Shown: one piece after another, positions 1 to 7,363 of the stretch
Numbering within the stretch: position 1 is the first letter of the stretch
Layout: each line of letters opens with the position of its first letter
Made by a program: the position numbers and the translations under genes
Assembly: GCF_900110245.1 (NCBI RefSeq)
Contig: NZ_FOCZ01000005.1
Coordinates: forward strand, 310,001 to 374,000
DNA length: 64,000 nucleotides
DNA from: Niastella yeongjuensis
GTDB lineage: Bacteria; Bacteroidota; Bacteroidia; Chitinophagales; Chitinophagaceae
Direction of reading: 5' to 3'
The notes under the pieces: model-generated
Told to the model about the DNA's origin: nothing
Database searches by the model: none
The model's input: the letters and a program-made list of their open reading frames with translations, nothing else

Positions 1-718
1 TGGCGCATCCTAAAAACCAAAGTACCAGTTTACTTAACTCCCCCGATACCGGTGGACGTTGCACGGCTTTCTTTTTGAGCGGAACAAAAGGCAGGCTGTC
101 GTTGTTTTGCACATTGCCCAATAAACCTTTTTCATCATCAGCCTGCTCCCTGCCTGCCAGTTCATAATTGGTCAACTGGTATTCCAATGCCTGTTTGCGT
201 TTAACCAGGGAGGTAACAATATCCTCATCCGCCGCTGCCAGCTGTTCAACCAGCTGCTCGGCTTCATCCCGCACCAGTTTATACCGTTGCTGCCTGATAA
301 CCCGTAATACCCTTGCTGCAAGGATCAATACCCCCACACATACGGGAATGGCAATCAACACCAGGGTGATCAACACACCTGTTTCACTCCACATGGAATG
401 GACGCTCTTTGCAGTTGGTTGGGCCAAACCGTTTAGCGGTTGCAATAAAGCCTGGCTCAACAACAGCGCTGCCAGCAGCGCTGCCTTTTGATTGTTTTTA
501 CGAAAAGACAATAACTGTGTCAACTGACTACGGTCAAATTGTTGCAGATACGCACGCAGTGGCTTACAATGTCCATCCTGCCTGCTTTTACGGCTTGCAG
601 CCAGCAGCTGCTTTACTCTGATGGCCAGTATTAAACTCGCGCCCAGCATTACAATAAAGAGTAGCAGCAGACAGGCGAGCAGCCCCGCGCTTGAATGAAT
701 GGAAAAAAACGCCTTCAT
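1..718 (-). CDS. membrane protein, possible cytochrome oxidase/NO reductase-like subunit (partial)
   Basis: An open frame starts with ATG at 718 and runs off the left edge, so only the N-terminal 239 residues are visible. There is a hydrophobic segment at about residues 10-33, another at about 78-92 and a clear membrane helix at about 113-135, followed by a charged, probably coiled region (about 140-190). No catalytic motif is in view. It lies 47 bp downstream of an Rrf2-type regulator on the same strand, and both genes are preceded by the same 15-bp motif. Rrf2 proteins of the NsrR type often control nitric-oxide reductase-like haem-copper oxidases, which makes that identity attractive, but this is inference from context. 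The visible part does not prove it. Confidence 0.45.
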   Translation of the reverse strand, partial: MKAFFSIHSSAGLLACLLLLFIVMLGASLILAIRVKQLLAASRKSRQDGHCKPLRAYLQQFDRSQLTQLLSFRKNNQKAALLAALLLSQALLQPLNGLAQPTAKSVHSMWSETGVLITLVLIAIPVCVGVLILAARVLRVIRQQRYKLVRDEAEQLVEQLAAADEDIVTSLVKRKQALEYQLTNYELAGREQADDEKGLLGNVQNNDSLPFVPLKKKAVQRPPVSGELSKLVLWFLGCA

Positions 719-738
719 ATAGAATAATTAAATACCTT

Positions 739-753
739 TTTATCTTCTATTGG
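739..753 (-). promoter_or_regulatory. candidate Rrf2 operator, copy 1
   Basis: The 15-bp sequence TTTATCTTCTATTGG (plus strand) lies 20 bp upstream of the start at 718. An exact copy occurs at 1252-1266, upstream of the Rrf2 gene. A site shared by a regulator gene and its neighbour suggests autoregulation and co-regulation. Confidence 0.5.
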
Positions 754-765
754 AGCAAAAAAATA

Positions 766-1197
766 TCAACGCTTAAGGAATACCAATTTATGCTCCAGCT
801 GCTCACTGAATTCACCCAAATGGGTAGAGCGCAGCAATTTTGAGATGGCATCACGGATCTTTTTGAACTCATTGTGCAGGGGACATGGCTTTGTTTCTGA
901 GCATTGTTTCAGCCCCAGGCCACAACCAGTAAAGATCTGATCGCCATCGATGACATGAACTATATCGGCAAGCGTGTGTTTGCGGGATTGCGCATCGAGA
1001 TAAAAACCACCGGTAGGCCCTTTTTGTGATTGTATGATCCCCTTCCGGCTTAACTCCTGCAGGATCTTTGCAATAAAATGTTCCGGCGAATCAATGCCAG
1101 CCGCTACTTCCTTAATACCTATGCGCGAACCGTCAGCAGTTTTCTGCGCTATAAATATTACACCCCGTATTGCATATTCACAAGTTTTAGAGAACAT
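766..1197 (-). CDS. Rrf2 family transcriptional regulator
   Basis: A 143-residue winged-helix regulator of the Rrf2 family (IscR, NsrR, RirA). The chosen ATG at 1197 gives the family-typical opening MFSKTCEYAIRG; an in-frame ATG at 1233 would add 12 residues. The HTH occupies about residues 15-60. Three cysteines at about 92, 99 and 105 (C-x6-C-x5-C) sit where IscR/NsrR bind an Fe-S cluster, so a redox, NO or iron-sulfur sensing role is likely. The gene lies just upstream of the truncated membrane protein on the same strand. A shared 15-bp motif in front of both genes suggests that it controls itself and that protein. Confidence 0.85.
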   Translation of the reverse strand: MFSKTCEYAIRGVIFIAQKTADGSRIGIKEVAAGIDSPEHFIAKILQELSRKGIIQSQKGPTGGFYLDAQSRKHTLADIVHVIDGDQIFTGCGLGLKQCSETKPCPLHNEFKKIRDAISKLLRSTHLGEFSEQLEHKLVFLKR

Positions 1198-1251
1198 ATC
1201 ACTGGCATTGTTTGACCCCACAAAGATAATCACAAAACAATAAAAGACAAA

Positions 1252-1266
1252 TTTATCTTCTATTGG
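1252..1266 (-). promoter_or_regulatory. candidate Rrf2 operator, copy 2
   Basis: This is an exact copy of the 15-bp motif at 739-753. It overlaps a TAAATTTG box (1248-1255, minus strand) that fits the Bacteroidota -7 consensus TAnnTTTG. A protein bound here would cover the Rrf2 promoter. No well-spaced -33 TTG was found (nearest spacing is 15). Confidence 0.5.
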
Positions 1267-1299
1267 CGCTCAAAAAATTGGTGCGGCAGGCGTGAATTC

Positions 1300-1393
1300 G
1301 TTACCGGTTACCAGTTACCGGTCACCGGGTCCTTATTGCAGACAGCTGATTGTATTTTGTCTTCCCGGAAACCGGAAACCGGCAACCAGTGAC
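1300..1393. repeat. inverted pair of 7-bp repeat arrays (TTACCGG type)
   Basis: Two short arrays of a 7-bp unit, 1300-1330 (TTACCGG-like) and 1364-1393 (ACCGGAA-like), are imperfect inverted copies of each other (about 23 of 30 positions match by eye) around a 33-bp spacer. They lie between the Rrf2 gene and the epoxide hydrolase terminator. No gene fits here. Confidence 0.6.
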
Positions 1394-1396
1394 TAA

Positions 1397-1428
1397 AACA
1401 GCCAGGTAACTATTGCTACCTGGCTGTT
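1397..1428 (-). terminator. intrinsic terminator of the epoxide hydrolase gene
   Basis: A perfect 12-bp stem (AACAGCCAGGTA with TACCTGGCTGTT) and 8-nt loop is followed on the minus strand by a short T run. It lies 33 bp downstream of the stop codon of the gene at 1461-2762. Confidence 0.7.
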
Positions 1429-1460
1429 CCAATCTCTATCCAATTATTTTATTTATTTTC

Positions 1461-2762
1461 TTATTTTCTCAGCGATGCAAAGGAAGCCCGCAATTCTTCT
1501 GAAAACAATTTGGGTTGTTCCCAGGCTGCAAAGTGACCACCTACATCGAGTTTATTATAATGGAGCAAATTAGGAAAAGCTTTTTCAGCCCAACTGCGTG
1601 GTACCTGGTACAGTTCATCGGGGAATGCGCTTACAGCTACCGGGATCTTGATATTTTTCACATCGAAGAAAGGCAGTTTGTTTTCCCAGTAGAGACGAGC
1701 CGAAGAGATCCCTGTATTTGTTAACCAGTACAGCGTAATGTTCTCAACAATGTCTTCTTTGGTAAGACCGGCAGACTCCCCATTAAATACGCGGGAGATA
1801 AGCGCCAGACTGGCTGCATCATGATCGAGGATCCAGGCTGCCAGGCCAATGGGTGAATCGGAAATACCATATAATGTTTGTGGGCGGTGTGCCATTTCCA
1901 GGGCATAACTAAGTCCATTCTTGTAAAAGAAATCCAGTTGTTTATAGGCATGTTGTTCATCGGCCGACAACCCTTCAGGCATTGGTCCGCCAGCCTGCAG
2001 GGCCTTATTAATTTCAGCAGGCACGGTAGCCGCCATATTGGTATGAATGCCAATCAGCTCCGGTGGTGCTATTACCGCCATTTGTTCTGTTACCGCATCC
2101 CCCCAATCGCCGCCCTGGGCCACATATTTAGTATAACCAAGCCGTTTCATCAGCGTGATCCAGGCCTTGGCAATACGAACCGGGTCCCAGCCAGGCTCAG
2201 TTGGTTTGCCTGAAAATCCATGTCCTGGTAATGAAGGTATTACAACGTCAAAAGCGTCTTCTGCTTTGCCCCCATAAGCGGTTGGATCAGTAAGGGGACC
2301 TATAACTTTCAATTGTTCGATAATAGAACCGGGCCAGCCATGCGTTATGATAACCGGCAGCGCATTTTTATTTTTTGAACGAACATGTATAAATTGTATG
2401 TCAACGCCATCGATGTTTGTTACAAACTGTGGAAACGCGTTCAGCTTCTTCTCGGTTTTGCGCCAGTCATACGTGGCCCAATAACTGGCCAGTTGTTTCA
2501 TGGTTGCCAGCTGCACTCCCTGTGTGGCATCTGCAACTAATTCCTTTTCTGGCCATTGAGTTGCCTGTATACGCTTGCGAAGATCGGTAAGCCGGGCTTC
2601 GGGAACATTTATTTTAAAGGGACGGATGGCCTCATGCGATGTTGGAGAACTGGCGGATTTGTCTGTATTACTTGTACTATTTTGTGCATTCCCAACTAAA
2701 CCCTGCAAAATAAATACAGCTGTTAACAGCCCATTGCTCAGTGTGCCTGTAATTTTTTTCAT
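1461..2762 (-). CDS. epoxide hydrolase, secreted
   Basis: A 433-residue alpha/beta-hydrolase of the microsomal epoxide hydrolase type, expected to open epoxides to diols. It has a signal peptide (about 1-27, ending GNAQ), the N-terminal EHN domain (about 47-155, with the WP motif at 70-71) and the hydrolase fold. HGWPGS at 141-146 supplies the oxyanion hole, Asp219 in GGDWG is the nucleophile and His410 in GGHFAAWEQP is the catalytic base. Export to the periplasm suggests action on environmental or plant epoxides. It stands alone, with its own terminator (1397-1428). The natural substrate cannot be read from the sequence. Confidence 0.88.
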   Translation of the reverse strand: MKKITGTLSNGLLTAVFILQGLVGNAQNSTSNTDKSASSPTSHEAIRPFKINVPEARLTDLRKRIQATQWPEKELVADATQGVQLATMKQLASYWATYDWRKTEKKLNAFPQFVTNIDGVDIQFIHVRSKNKNALPVIITHGWPGSIIEQLKVIGPLTDPTAYGGKAEDAFDVVIPSLPGHGFSGKPTEPGWDPVRIAKAWITLMKRLGYTKYVAQGGDWGDAVTEQMAVIAPPELIGIHTNMAATVPAEINKALQAGGPMPEGLSADEQHAYKQLDFFYKNGLSYALEMAHRPQTLYGISDSPIGLAAWILDHDAASLALISRVFNGESAGLTKEDIVENITLYWLTNTGISSARLYWENKLPFFDVKNIKIPVAVSAFPDELYQVPRSWAEKAFPNLLHYNKLDVGGHFAAWEQPKLFSEELRASFASLRK

Positions 2763-3180
2763 TGCTAAATTTTTAGAGTTTCATTTTCAATTACCCCGTA
2801 AAAGTACACCGGCCCCTACCCCTGTTCCAATGACTTTGAGTCAAACTGGACGAATTAATAGCCCAACCCGGCAATTCAACACTTCATTTATACCAGCTAA
2901 AAAAGAAAATGCACCCTGCATGAAACTTACGAGGAAAAACACCACCAGTAAAGTAGAAAATAAACATTCACTCAATTATCACGGATTGCAATAAGACCTA
3001 TCCGTTTGCGTTAGTGCGTCACAATTTAATTTTGTCCATGAAAACGCGGCAACCTGTCTTCTGTGAAAAACACCATAAAAAGGTGAGAAAAAACACCCCG
3101 CACCAACTTATCATTATTTGCAATATCAGTGTAATTATTTGCGTTAGCGCGCGACAAATTCAAAAACTCAATACCGTAGC
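2763..3180. other. intergenic region between divergent genes, with a duplicated promoter-like motif
   Basis: 418 bp separate the epoxide hydrolase start from the lipoprotein start. A 23-bp stretch at 3005-3027 recurs with four mismatches at 3138-3160; both begin TTTGCGTTAG. A 47-codon frame at 3038-3181 overlaps the next start codon but has no recognisable features. Nothing else is supported here. Confidence 0.5.
3005..3034 (+). promoter_or_regulatory. Bacteroidota-type promoter
   Basis: TTTG at 3005-3008 and TAATTTTG at 3027-3034 with an 18-bp spacer fit the -33/-7 pattern (TTTG, TAnnTTTG) of Bacteroidota primary-sigma promoters, with a slightly short spacer. It points toward the lipoprotein gene at 3181, leaving a leader of about 140 nt. 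Confidence 0.5.
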
Positions 3181-4137
3181 ATGAAAACAAACAAGATGGC
3201 CCCAGGATTCAAAAGACCAATGGTAATTCTTTTGTCAGCGTTGTCATTACTGGCAGCCTGTAAAAAAGATTCCGACTCTCCTGCAGACACCGATAAGGCA
3301 TTGACTATGTACAGCATCAGGGAAACCGAGGTTTCACCCAATAATTATACCAACGAGTTAGTAGCCATTGACCCCGCTACTGCAGCTATAACAACCCTGT
3401 TAAACCTTACAGAGCAGCCCAATAGCTTTAACATGGGCAGCCTTATTTATTTACCTGCTACTAACGAAGTTGCAGGCATTGACTGGAATGGATATAAATT
3501 AGTGAAGATAAATGTCGCCACTAAACAAACAGCCATCCTTCCCCTTCCGCTCGGAGCCAACCAGGAATATGAAGGATTGAAGCTTGACAAAGCAGGTAAT
3601 CTGTATACCGTTGGTAACCGCAGAAATGGACTGGATGCTACCTGGGAAATTACAAAGATCGATATTGCAACCGGGAACACCACGCCTATGGCTACCTTCA
3701 AGAAAAGCCTCATTGGGTTTACGTATATCCCGGCCACCAATGAGATTGTAGGTACCTCAGGAACTATTTTGCAGAAATACAATCTTACTACCAGGGATAC
3801 ATCTTCTGTAATAATAGCTGCCACAGGCAACCCCAATTATCTGGGTTTAACGGTAGATAATAATTCAAACCTGTATGGTTTCAAGGAGTTCAGTGGCGCT
3901 ACCAACAATTCACAAATTGTAAAACTGAATGCTGCCACCGGAGCGGAAACCGTGTTAACCACCCTGAATGAAGAGGAACCCATTTATGACCTGCTGTTTA
4001 TGCCAAAAACCAATGAATTTCTCAGCATCTGGGATGATACTTCATTGTACAGGTATAACCTGGGTACCAATACGTCCACGCTTACAGCACTTACAACAGA
4101 TTCCAAAGTCAGCTTTTATGACCTGATCAGTAATTAA
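3181..4137 (+). CDS. lipoprotein with beta-propeller-like repeats
   Basis: A 318-residue protein with a lipobox (LSLLAAC, lipidated Cys27), so it is probably attached to a membrane facing the periplasm or surface. The mature part repeats patterns such as YLPATNEVAG, YIPATNEIVG and FMPKTNEFLS, each about 40-50 residues and rich in beta strands. This is what a WD/SMP-30-like propeller looks like. No catalytic residues or named family are recognisable, so function is unknown. It is monocistronic, with a promoter at 3005-3034 and a strong terminator at 4156-4189. Confidence 0.8.
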   Translation: MKTNKMAPGFKRPMVILLSALSLLAACKKDSDSPADTDKALTMYSIRETEVSPNNYTNELVAIDPATAAITTLLNLTEQPNSFNMGSLIYLPATNEVAGIDWNGYKLVKINVATKQTAILPLPLGANQEYEGLKLDKAGNLYTVGNRRNGLDATWEITKIDIATGNTTPMATFKKSLIGFTYIPATNEIVGTSGTILQKYNLTTRDTSSVIIAATGNPNYLGLTVDNNSNLYGFKEFSGATNNSQIVKLNAATGAETVLTTLNEEEPIYDLLFMPKTNEFLSIWDDTSLYRYNLGTNTSTLTALTTDSKVSFYDLISN

Positions 4138-4155
4138 GTGGAACTATAAACAGTA

Positions 4156-4189
4156 AAAATCCCGTCTCACCCTGGTGCGACGGGATTTT
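4156..4189 (+). terminator. intrinsic terminator after the lipoprotein gene
   Basis: A perfect 11-bp stem (AAAATCCCGTC with GACGGGATTTT) around a 12-nt loop, 19 bp after the stop codon. The A/T ends make it potentially bidirectional. Confidence 0.85.
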
Positions 4190-4228
4190 GCTTTATGATT
4201 GTACTTATATTTAGGGCAAGTTTTTAAT

Positions 4229-4861
4229 ATGAAAGAAGACCTGCTTAAACTGATCGATATCCTGGGTACCATCACCTTTTCCATCTCGGGTGTTTTTGCC
4301 GCTATGCAGAAGCGGCTGGATATCTTTGGCATCCTGATCATTTCATTTATTACCTCTATCGGGGGTGGTACGTTAAGAGATGTATTGCTGGGCGACCTGC
4401 CGGTAAAATGGATGCGGGATATTGAAACACCGCTTATCATTCTGGTGAGCGCAATATGCGCCATCCTGTTCCGGCATATCATTAAAAACTTTCAGCAGAC
4501 CCTGTTCATTTTCGACTCCCTTGGTTTGGGCTTTTTTACCGTGCTGGGCATTCAGAAAGGAATAAAATTTGGTTTAAACCCCGGCATTTGTGTGGTGCTG
4601 GGTACTGTCACCGGTTGCTTTGGCGGGGTTATCAGGGATATTTTATTAAACAATATTCCCCTGATCTTTAGGCGGGAAATATATGCAACCGCCTGCATAC
4701 TGGGTGGTATTATTTATTTTATATTGTTTCAAACCCATTTCCCCAAAGAATGGTTAGACGTTACTGTTATGCTGGTGGTATTTATGATACGTTTTCTGGC
4801 GGTACGATACAAACTGGAAATGCCCGATCTGTACAGCGAAGACAAAAAAGGCCGTCCTTAA
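4229..4861 (+). CDS. TRIC/UPF0126 family cation channel-like membrane protein
   Basis: A 210-residue integral membrane protein of the UPF0126 (YicG/YadS) family, the bacterial relatives of TRIC trimeric intracellular cation channels. The start is placed at ATG 4229 (MKEDLLKLIDIL); an upstream in-frame TTG gives an atypical N-terminus. Two copies of the domain are visible. The first carries IGGGTLRDVLLGDLPVKW and the second FGGVIRDILLNNIPLIF, the glycine-rich kinked-helix motifs of the family. About seven helices are expected. The 3' end lies inside a terminator hairpin shared with the convergent YbaB gene. Monovalent cation conductance is inferred from the family. Confidence 0.85.
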   Translation: MKEDLLKLIDILGTITFSISGVFAAMQKRLDIFGILIISFITSIGGGTLRDVLLGDLPVKWMRDIETPLIILVSAICAILFRHIIKNFQQTLFIFDSLGLGFFTVLGIQKGIKFGLNPGICVVLGTVTGCFGGVIRDILLNNIPLIFRREIYATACILGGIIYFILFQTHFPKEWLDVTVMLVVFMIRFLAVRYKLEMPDLYSEDKKGRP

Positions 4862-4871
4862 AGACAGCCTT
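4848..4871. terminator. bidirectional terminator between convergent genes
   Basis: AAGGCCGTC pairs with GACAGCCTT (one mismatch) around a 6-nt loop, flanked by A and T runs. It overlaps the end of the TRIC-like gene and precedes the end of the YbaB gene, so it can serve both. Confidence 0.7.
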
Positions 4872-4878
4872 CATTTTT

Positions 4879-5184
4879 TTATAATCCCAGCCCACCTAAC
4901 ATACCGCCGGCCAGGCCTTTCATTTCATCTTCATACGCCTCTTCGGCATTTTTAAGCGCCCGGTTCAGGGCGGTGATGAGCAGGTCTTCCAGCTCCTCTT
5001 TCCTGTCGGGCGTCATTAACTGGTTATCTATCGAAATGGTCTTTACTTCCCGGTTCCCGGTCACAGAAACCTTTACCAGTCCATTACCGGCGTCCCCATC
5101 AATGATTACAGCACCAAGCTTTTGCTTGCCTTCCTGCATTTTCTGTTGTGCTTCCTGCAATTTGCCAAATAGATCTCCGAACAT
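4879..5184 (-). CDS. YbaB/EbfC family nucleoid-associated protein
   Basis: A 101-residue DNA-binding protein of the YbaB/EbfC family, which forms small tweezer-like dimers on DNA. The start at ATG 5184 gives MFGDLFGKLQEAQQKMQEGK, the typical amphipathic opening helix; an upstream in-frame ATG at 5205 adds seven residues. The central strands (VKVSVTGNREVKTISID) and the acidic C-terminal helix (DLLITALNRALKNAEE) match the family, as does the Gly/Leu-rich tail. Length is normal. In many genomes it neighbours recR or dnaX; here it does not, so no partner can be inferred. Confidence 0.92.
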   Translation of the reverse strand: MFGDLFGKLQEAQQKMQEGKQKLGAVIIDGDAGNGLVKVSVTGNREVKTISIDNQLMTPDRKEELEDLLITALNRALKNAEEAYEDEMKGLAGGMLGGLGL

Positions 5185-5291
5185 ATAATAAATGTTTAAG
5201 TCCACAAAGGTATCTTAAAATTGTCTTATCTTCAGTACCAACACCACCCACAGTGGTGCGCCATTATCTTAAACCTGTAAAATCCTGTTAC

Positions 5292-6392
5292 ATGAACACT
5301 ATTTCACGCAGGCGTGTAATTAAAACGATTGCAACCGGCAGTGGTATCCTGCTGCTTTCTCCCAAATCGATCTTCGCCTCCCCTCCCCGATTTAAAGACA
5401 AACTAGGCATCGCCCTGGTAGGCCTGGGTTATTACAGTACCGACCTGTTGGCGCCTGCTTTACAGCAAACCAAACATTGTTACCTGGCTGGTATTGTTAC
5501 CGGCACGCCAGCTAAAGCCGAAGCCTGGAAACAGAAGTACAATATTCCTGATAAGAATATTTACAACTATCAAAACTTCGACTCCATTGCCAACAATCCT
5601 GATATAGATGTGATCTACGTGGTGCTGCCGCCTTCCATGCATAAGGAATATGTGATCAGGGCAGCCAATGCAGGCAAGGAAGTATGGTGCGAAAAACCCA
5701 TGGCACTAACAGAAGCAGAATGCAAAGCCATGATAGCAGCCTGCCGCTCAAACAAAAAATCACTGGCCATTGGCTACCGCCTGCACCACGAACCCAATAC
5801 CCAGGAATGGCGCGGTATTATAAAAGAGAAAAAACTGGGCCGCGTAACGAAAATAAATTGTGCCGCAGGTTATCGCGATAACCGCACCGATCACTGGAAA
5901 CAGAAAAAAGAAATGGGCGGTGGTGTGTTGTACGATATGGGCGTTTACGCCATACAGGGAGCAAGACTGGGCGCCAATATGGAACCGGTTGCCATTGTAC
6001 AGGCACAAACCTCCACCACCAGACCAGAGATCTATAAAAACGGGCTGGATGAAACAACCATTGCCACTTTGGAATTTCCCGGTGGTGTACTGGCTGAGAT
6101 AAAAACCAGTTTTGGGGAGAACATCAACTTCAACAACATCACCTGCGAAAAAGGGGAAATAAAAATACAACCCTATTCTGCGTACAATGGCCAGAATGGA
6201 ACAAGCCCGTTGGGTACCATCAACCATCCTTACAATGTTCCCTACCAACAGGCCAAACAAATGGATGATGATGCACTGAGTATTTTAAATAAAAAACCCA
6301 TGCTGGTACCAGGTGAAGAAGGGCTGCGCGACATCCGCATCGTAGAAGCTATTTACAGATCGGCAGCCACCAAACAACGCGTAAGTCTATGA
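5292..6392 (+). CDS. Gfo/Idh/MocA family oxidoreductase with Tat signal
   Basis: A 366-residue NAD(P)-dependent sugar oxidoreductase. ATG 5292 opens a twin-arginine signal (SRRRVIKTIATGSGILLL), so the folded enzyme is probably exported with its cofactor. The Rossmann nucleotide site is GIALVGLGYYS (about 39-49), and the family EKP motif is E134-K135-P136 with Lys135 as the conserved catalytic lysine. The C-terminal half (MGGGVLYDMGVYAIQGARL) forms the sheet domain that binds the sugar. It overlaps the following GH5 gene by 4 bp (ATGA), so the two are translationally coupled. This suggests joint processing of a glucan-derived product. The substrate is unknown. Confidence 0.88.
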   Translation: MNTISRRRVIKTIATGSGILLLSPKSIFASPPRFKDKLGIALVGLGYYSTDLLAPALQQTKHCYLAGIVTGTPAKAEAWKQKYNIPDKNIYNYQNFDSIANNPDIDVIYVVLPPSMHKEYVIRAANAGKEVWCEKPMALTEAECKAMIAACRSNKKSLAIGYRLHHEPNTQEWRGIIKEKKLGRVTKINCAAGYRDNRTDHWKQKKEMGGGVLYDMGVYAIQGARLGANMEPVAIVQAQTSTTRPEIYKNGLDETTIATLEFPGGVLAEIKTSFGENINFNNITCEKGEIKIQPYSAYNGQNGTSPLGTINHPYNVPYQQAKQMDDDALSILNKKPMLVPGEEGLRDIRIVEAIYRSAATKQRVSL

Positions 6393-7354
6393 AAAAGATC
6401 TCCGCTGTTTTTCTGTTGGCAGGTATTGCCCTCGCCGGTTCTGCACAACTACGATCTGTTACTAACAATGGCGCCCTCAAAGTAGTGGGCACAAAATTGG
6501 TGAATCAAAAAGGACAGCCCGTTATTCTTCGGGGAATGAGTTTGGGCTGGCACAACTGGTGGCCGCGGTTTTATAATGCCGGTGCCGTATCCTGGCTGCA
6601 AAACGACTGGGGCTGTACGGTGGTACGCGCAGCCATGGGAGTTGAACCGGACCATGGCTATATAAAAGAACCCACCTGGTCAAAGGAGAAAGTAAAAGAA
6701 GTGATAAACGCCGCCATAAAAGACGGCATTTATGTGATCGTTGACTGGCACAGCCATAACATCAGACTGAACGAAGCAAAACAATTCTTCACCGAAATAG
6801 CAACGGAATACGGCCATCAGCCCAATATCATTTACGAGATCTTTAATGAACCAGCCGAGATCCCCTGGCCGGATGTAAAGGCCTATTCCGAAGAAGTGAT
6901 CAAAACCATCCGGGCCATCGACCCGGACAACGTGATCCTTGTCGGTTCACCCCATTGGGACCAGGATGTACATATTGTTGCCGATGATCCGATAAAGGGG
7001 TATAACAACCTGATGTATACGCTTCACTTTTATGCGGCCTCACATAAACAGGACCTGCGCAACAGGGGCATTTATGCGCTGAAAAAAGGCTTGCCCATTT
7101 TTATTTCTGAATCTGCCGGCATGGAGCATACGGGCAATGGCAATATCAATGAAGCCGAATGGACTGCCTGGATAACATGGGCAGAGGAGAACAAGATCAG
7201 TTGGCTGGTTTGGTCGGTAACAGACAAGGAAGAAACCTGTTCCGTGCTAAAACCCACGGCTTCCTCAACCGGAAACTGGGGTTTAAACGACCTGCAGCCA
7301 TCGGGTATTACAACCCGGGCGCTTATTCGAAAATACAGCGGACTGAAACCCTGA
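6389..7354 (+). CDS. GH5 family endoglucanase (cellulase)
   Basis: A 321-residue secreted glycoside hydrolase with a signal peptide (about 1-19, ending AGSAQ) and a single (beta/alpha)8 domain of GH5, most like the Cel5A-type endo-1,4-beta-glucanases. Visible landmarks are the conserved Arg in RGMS, VDWHSH (119-123), the acid/base Glu154 in IFNEP and the nucleophile Glu241 in FISESAG, with a late Trp in WLVWSV. There is no carbohydrate-binding module. It is coupled to the oxidoreductase gene by a 4-bp overlap and converges on the KefC-like gene. Activity on cellulose or a related beta-glucan is family-based. Confidence 0.88.
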   Translation: MKKISAVFLLAGIALAGSAQLRSVTNNGALKVVGTKLVNQKGQPVILRGMSLGWHNWWPRFYNAGAVSWLQNDWGCTVVRAAMGVEPDHGYIKEPTWSKEKVKEVINAAIKDGIYVIVDWHSHNIRLNEAKQFFTEIATEYGHQPNIIYEIFNEPAEIPWPDVKAYSEEVIKTIRAIDPDNVILVGSPHWDQDVHIVADDPIKGYNNLMYTLHFYAASHKQDLRNRGIYALKKGLPIFISESAGMEHTGNGNINEAEWTAWITWAEENKISWLVWSVTDKEETCSVLKPTASSTGNWGLNDLQPSGITTRALIRKYSGLKP

Positions 7355-7363
7355 TAAGGTTGT

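Noticed and set aside
3038-3181. 47-codon small protein gene in front of the lipoprotein
   Set aside because: It begins within the predicted promoter/leader zone and its composition looks random; the TGA overlaps the next ATG by chance.
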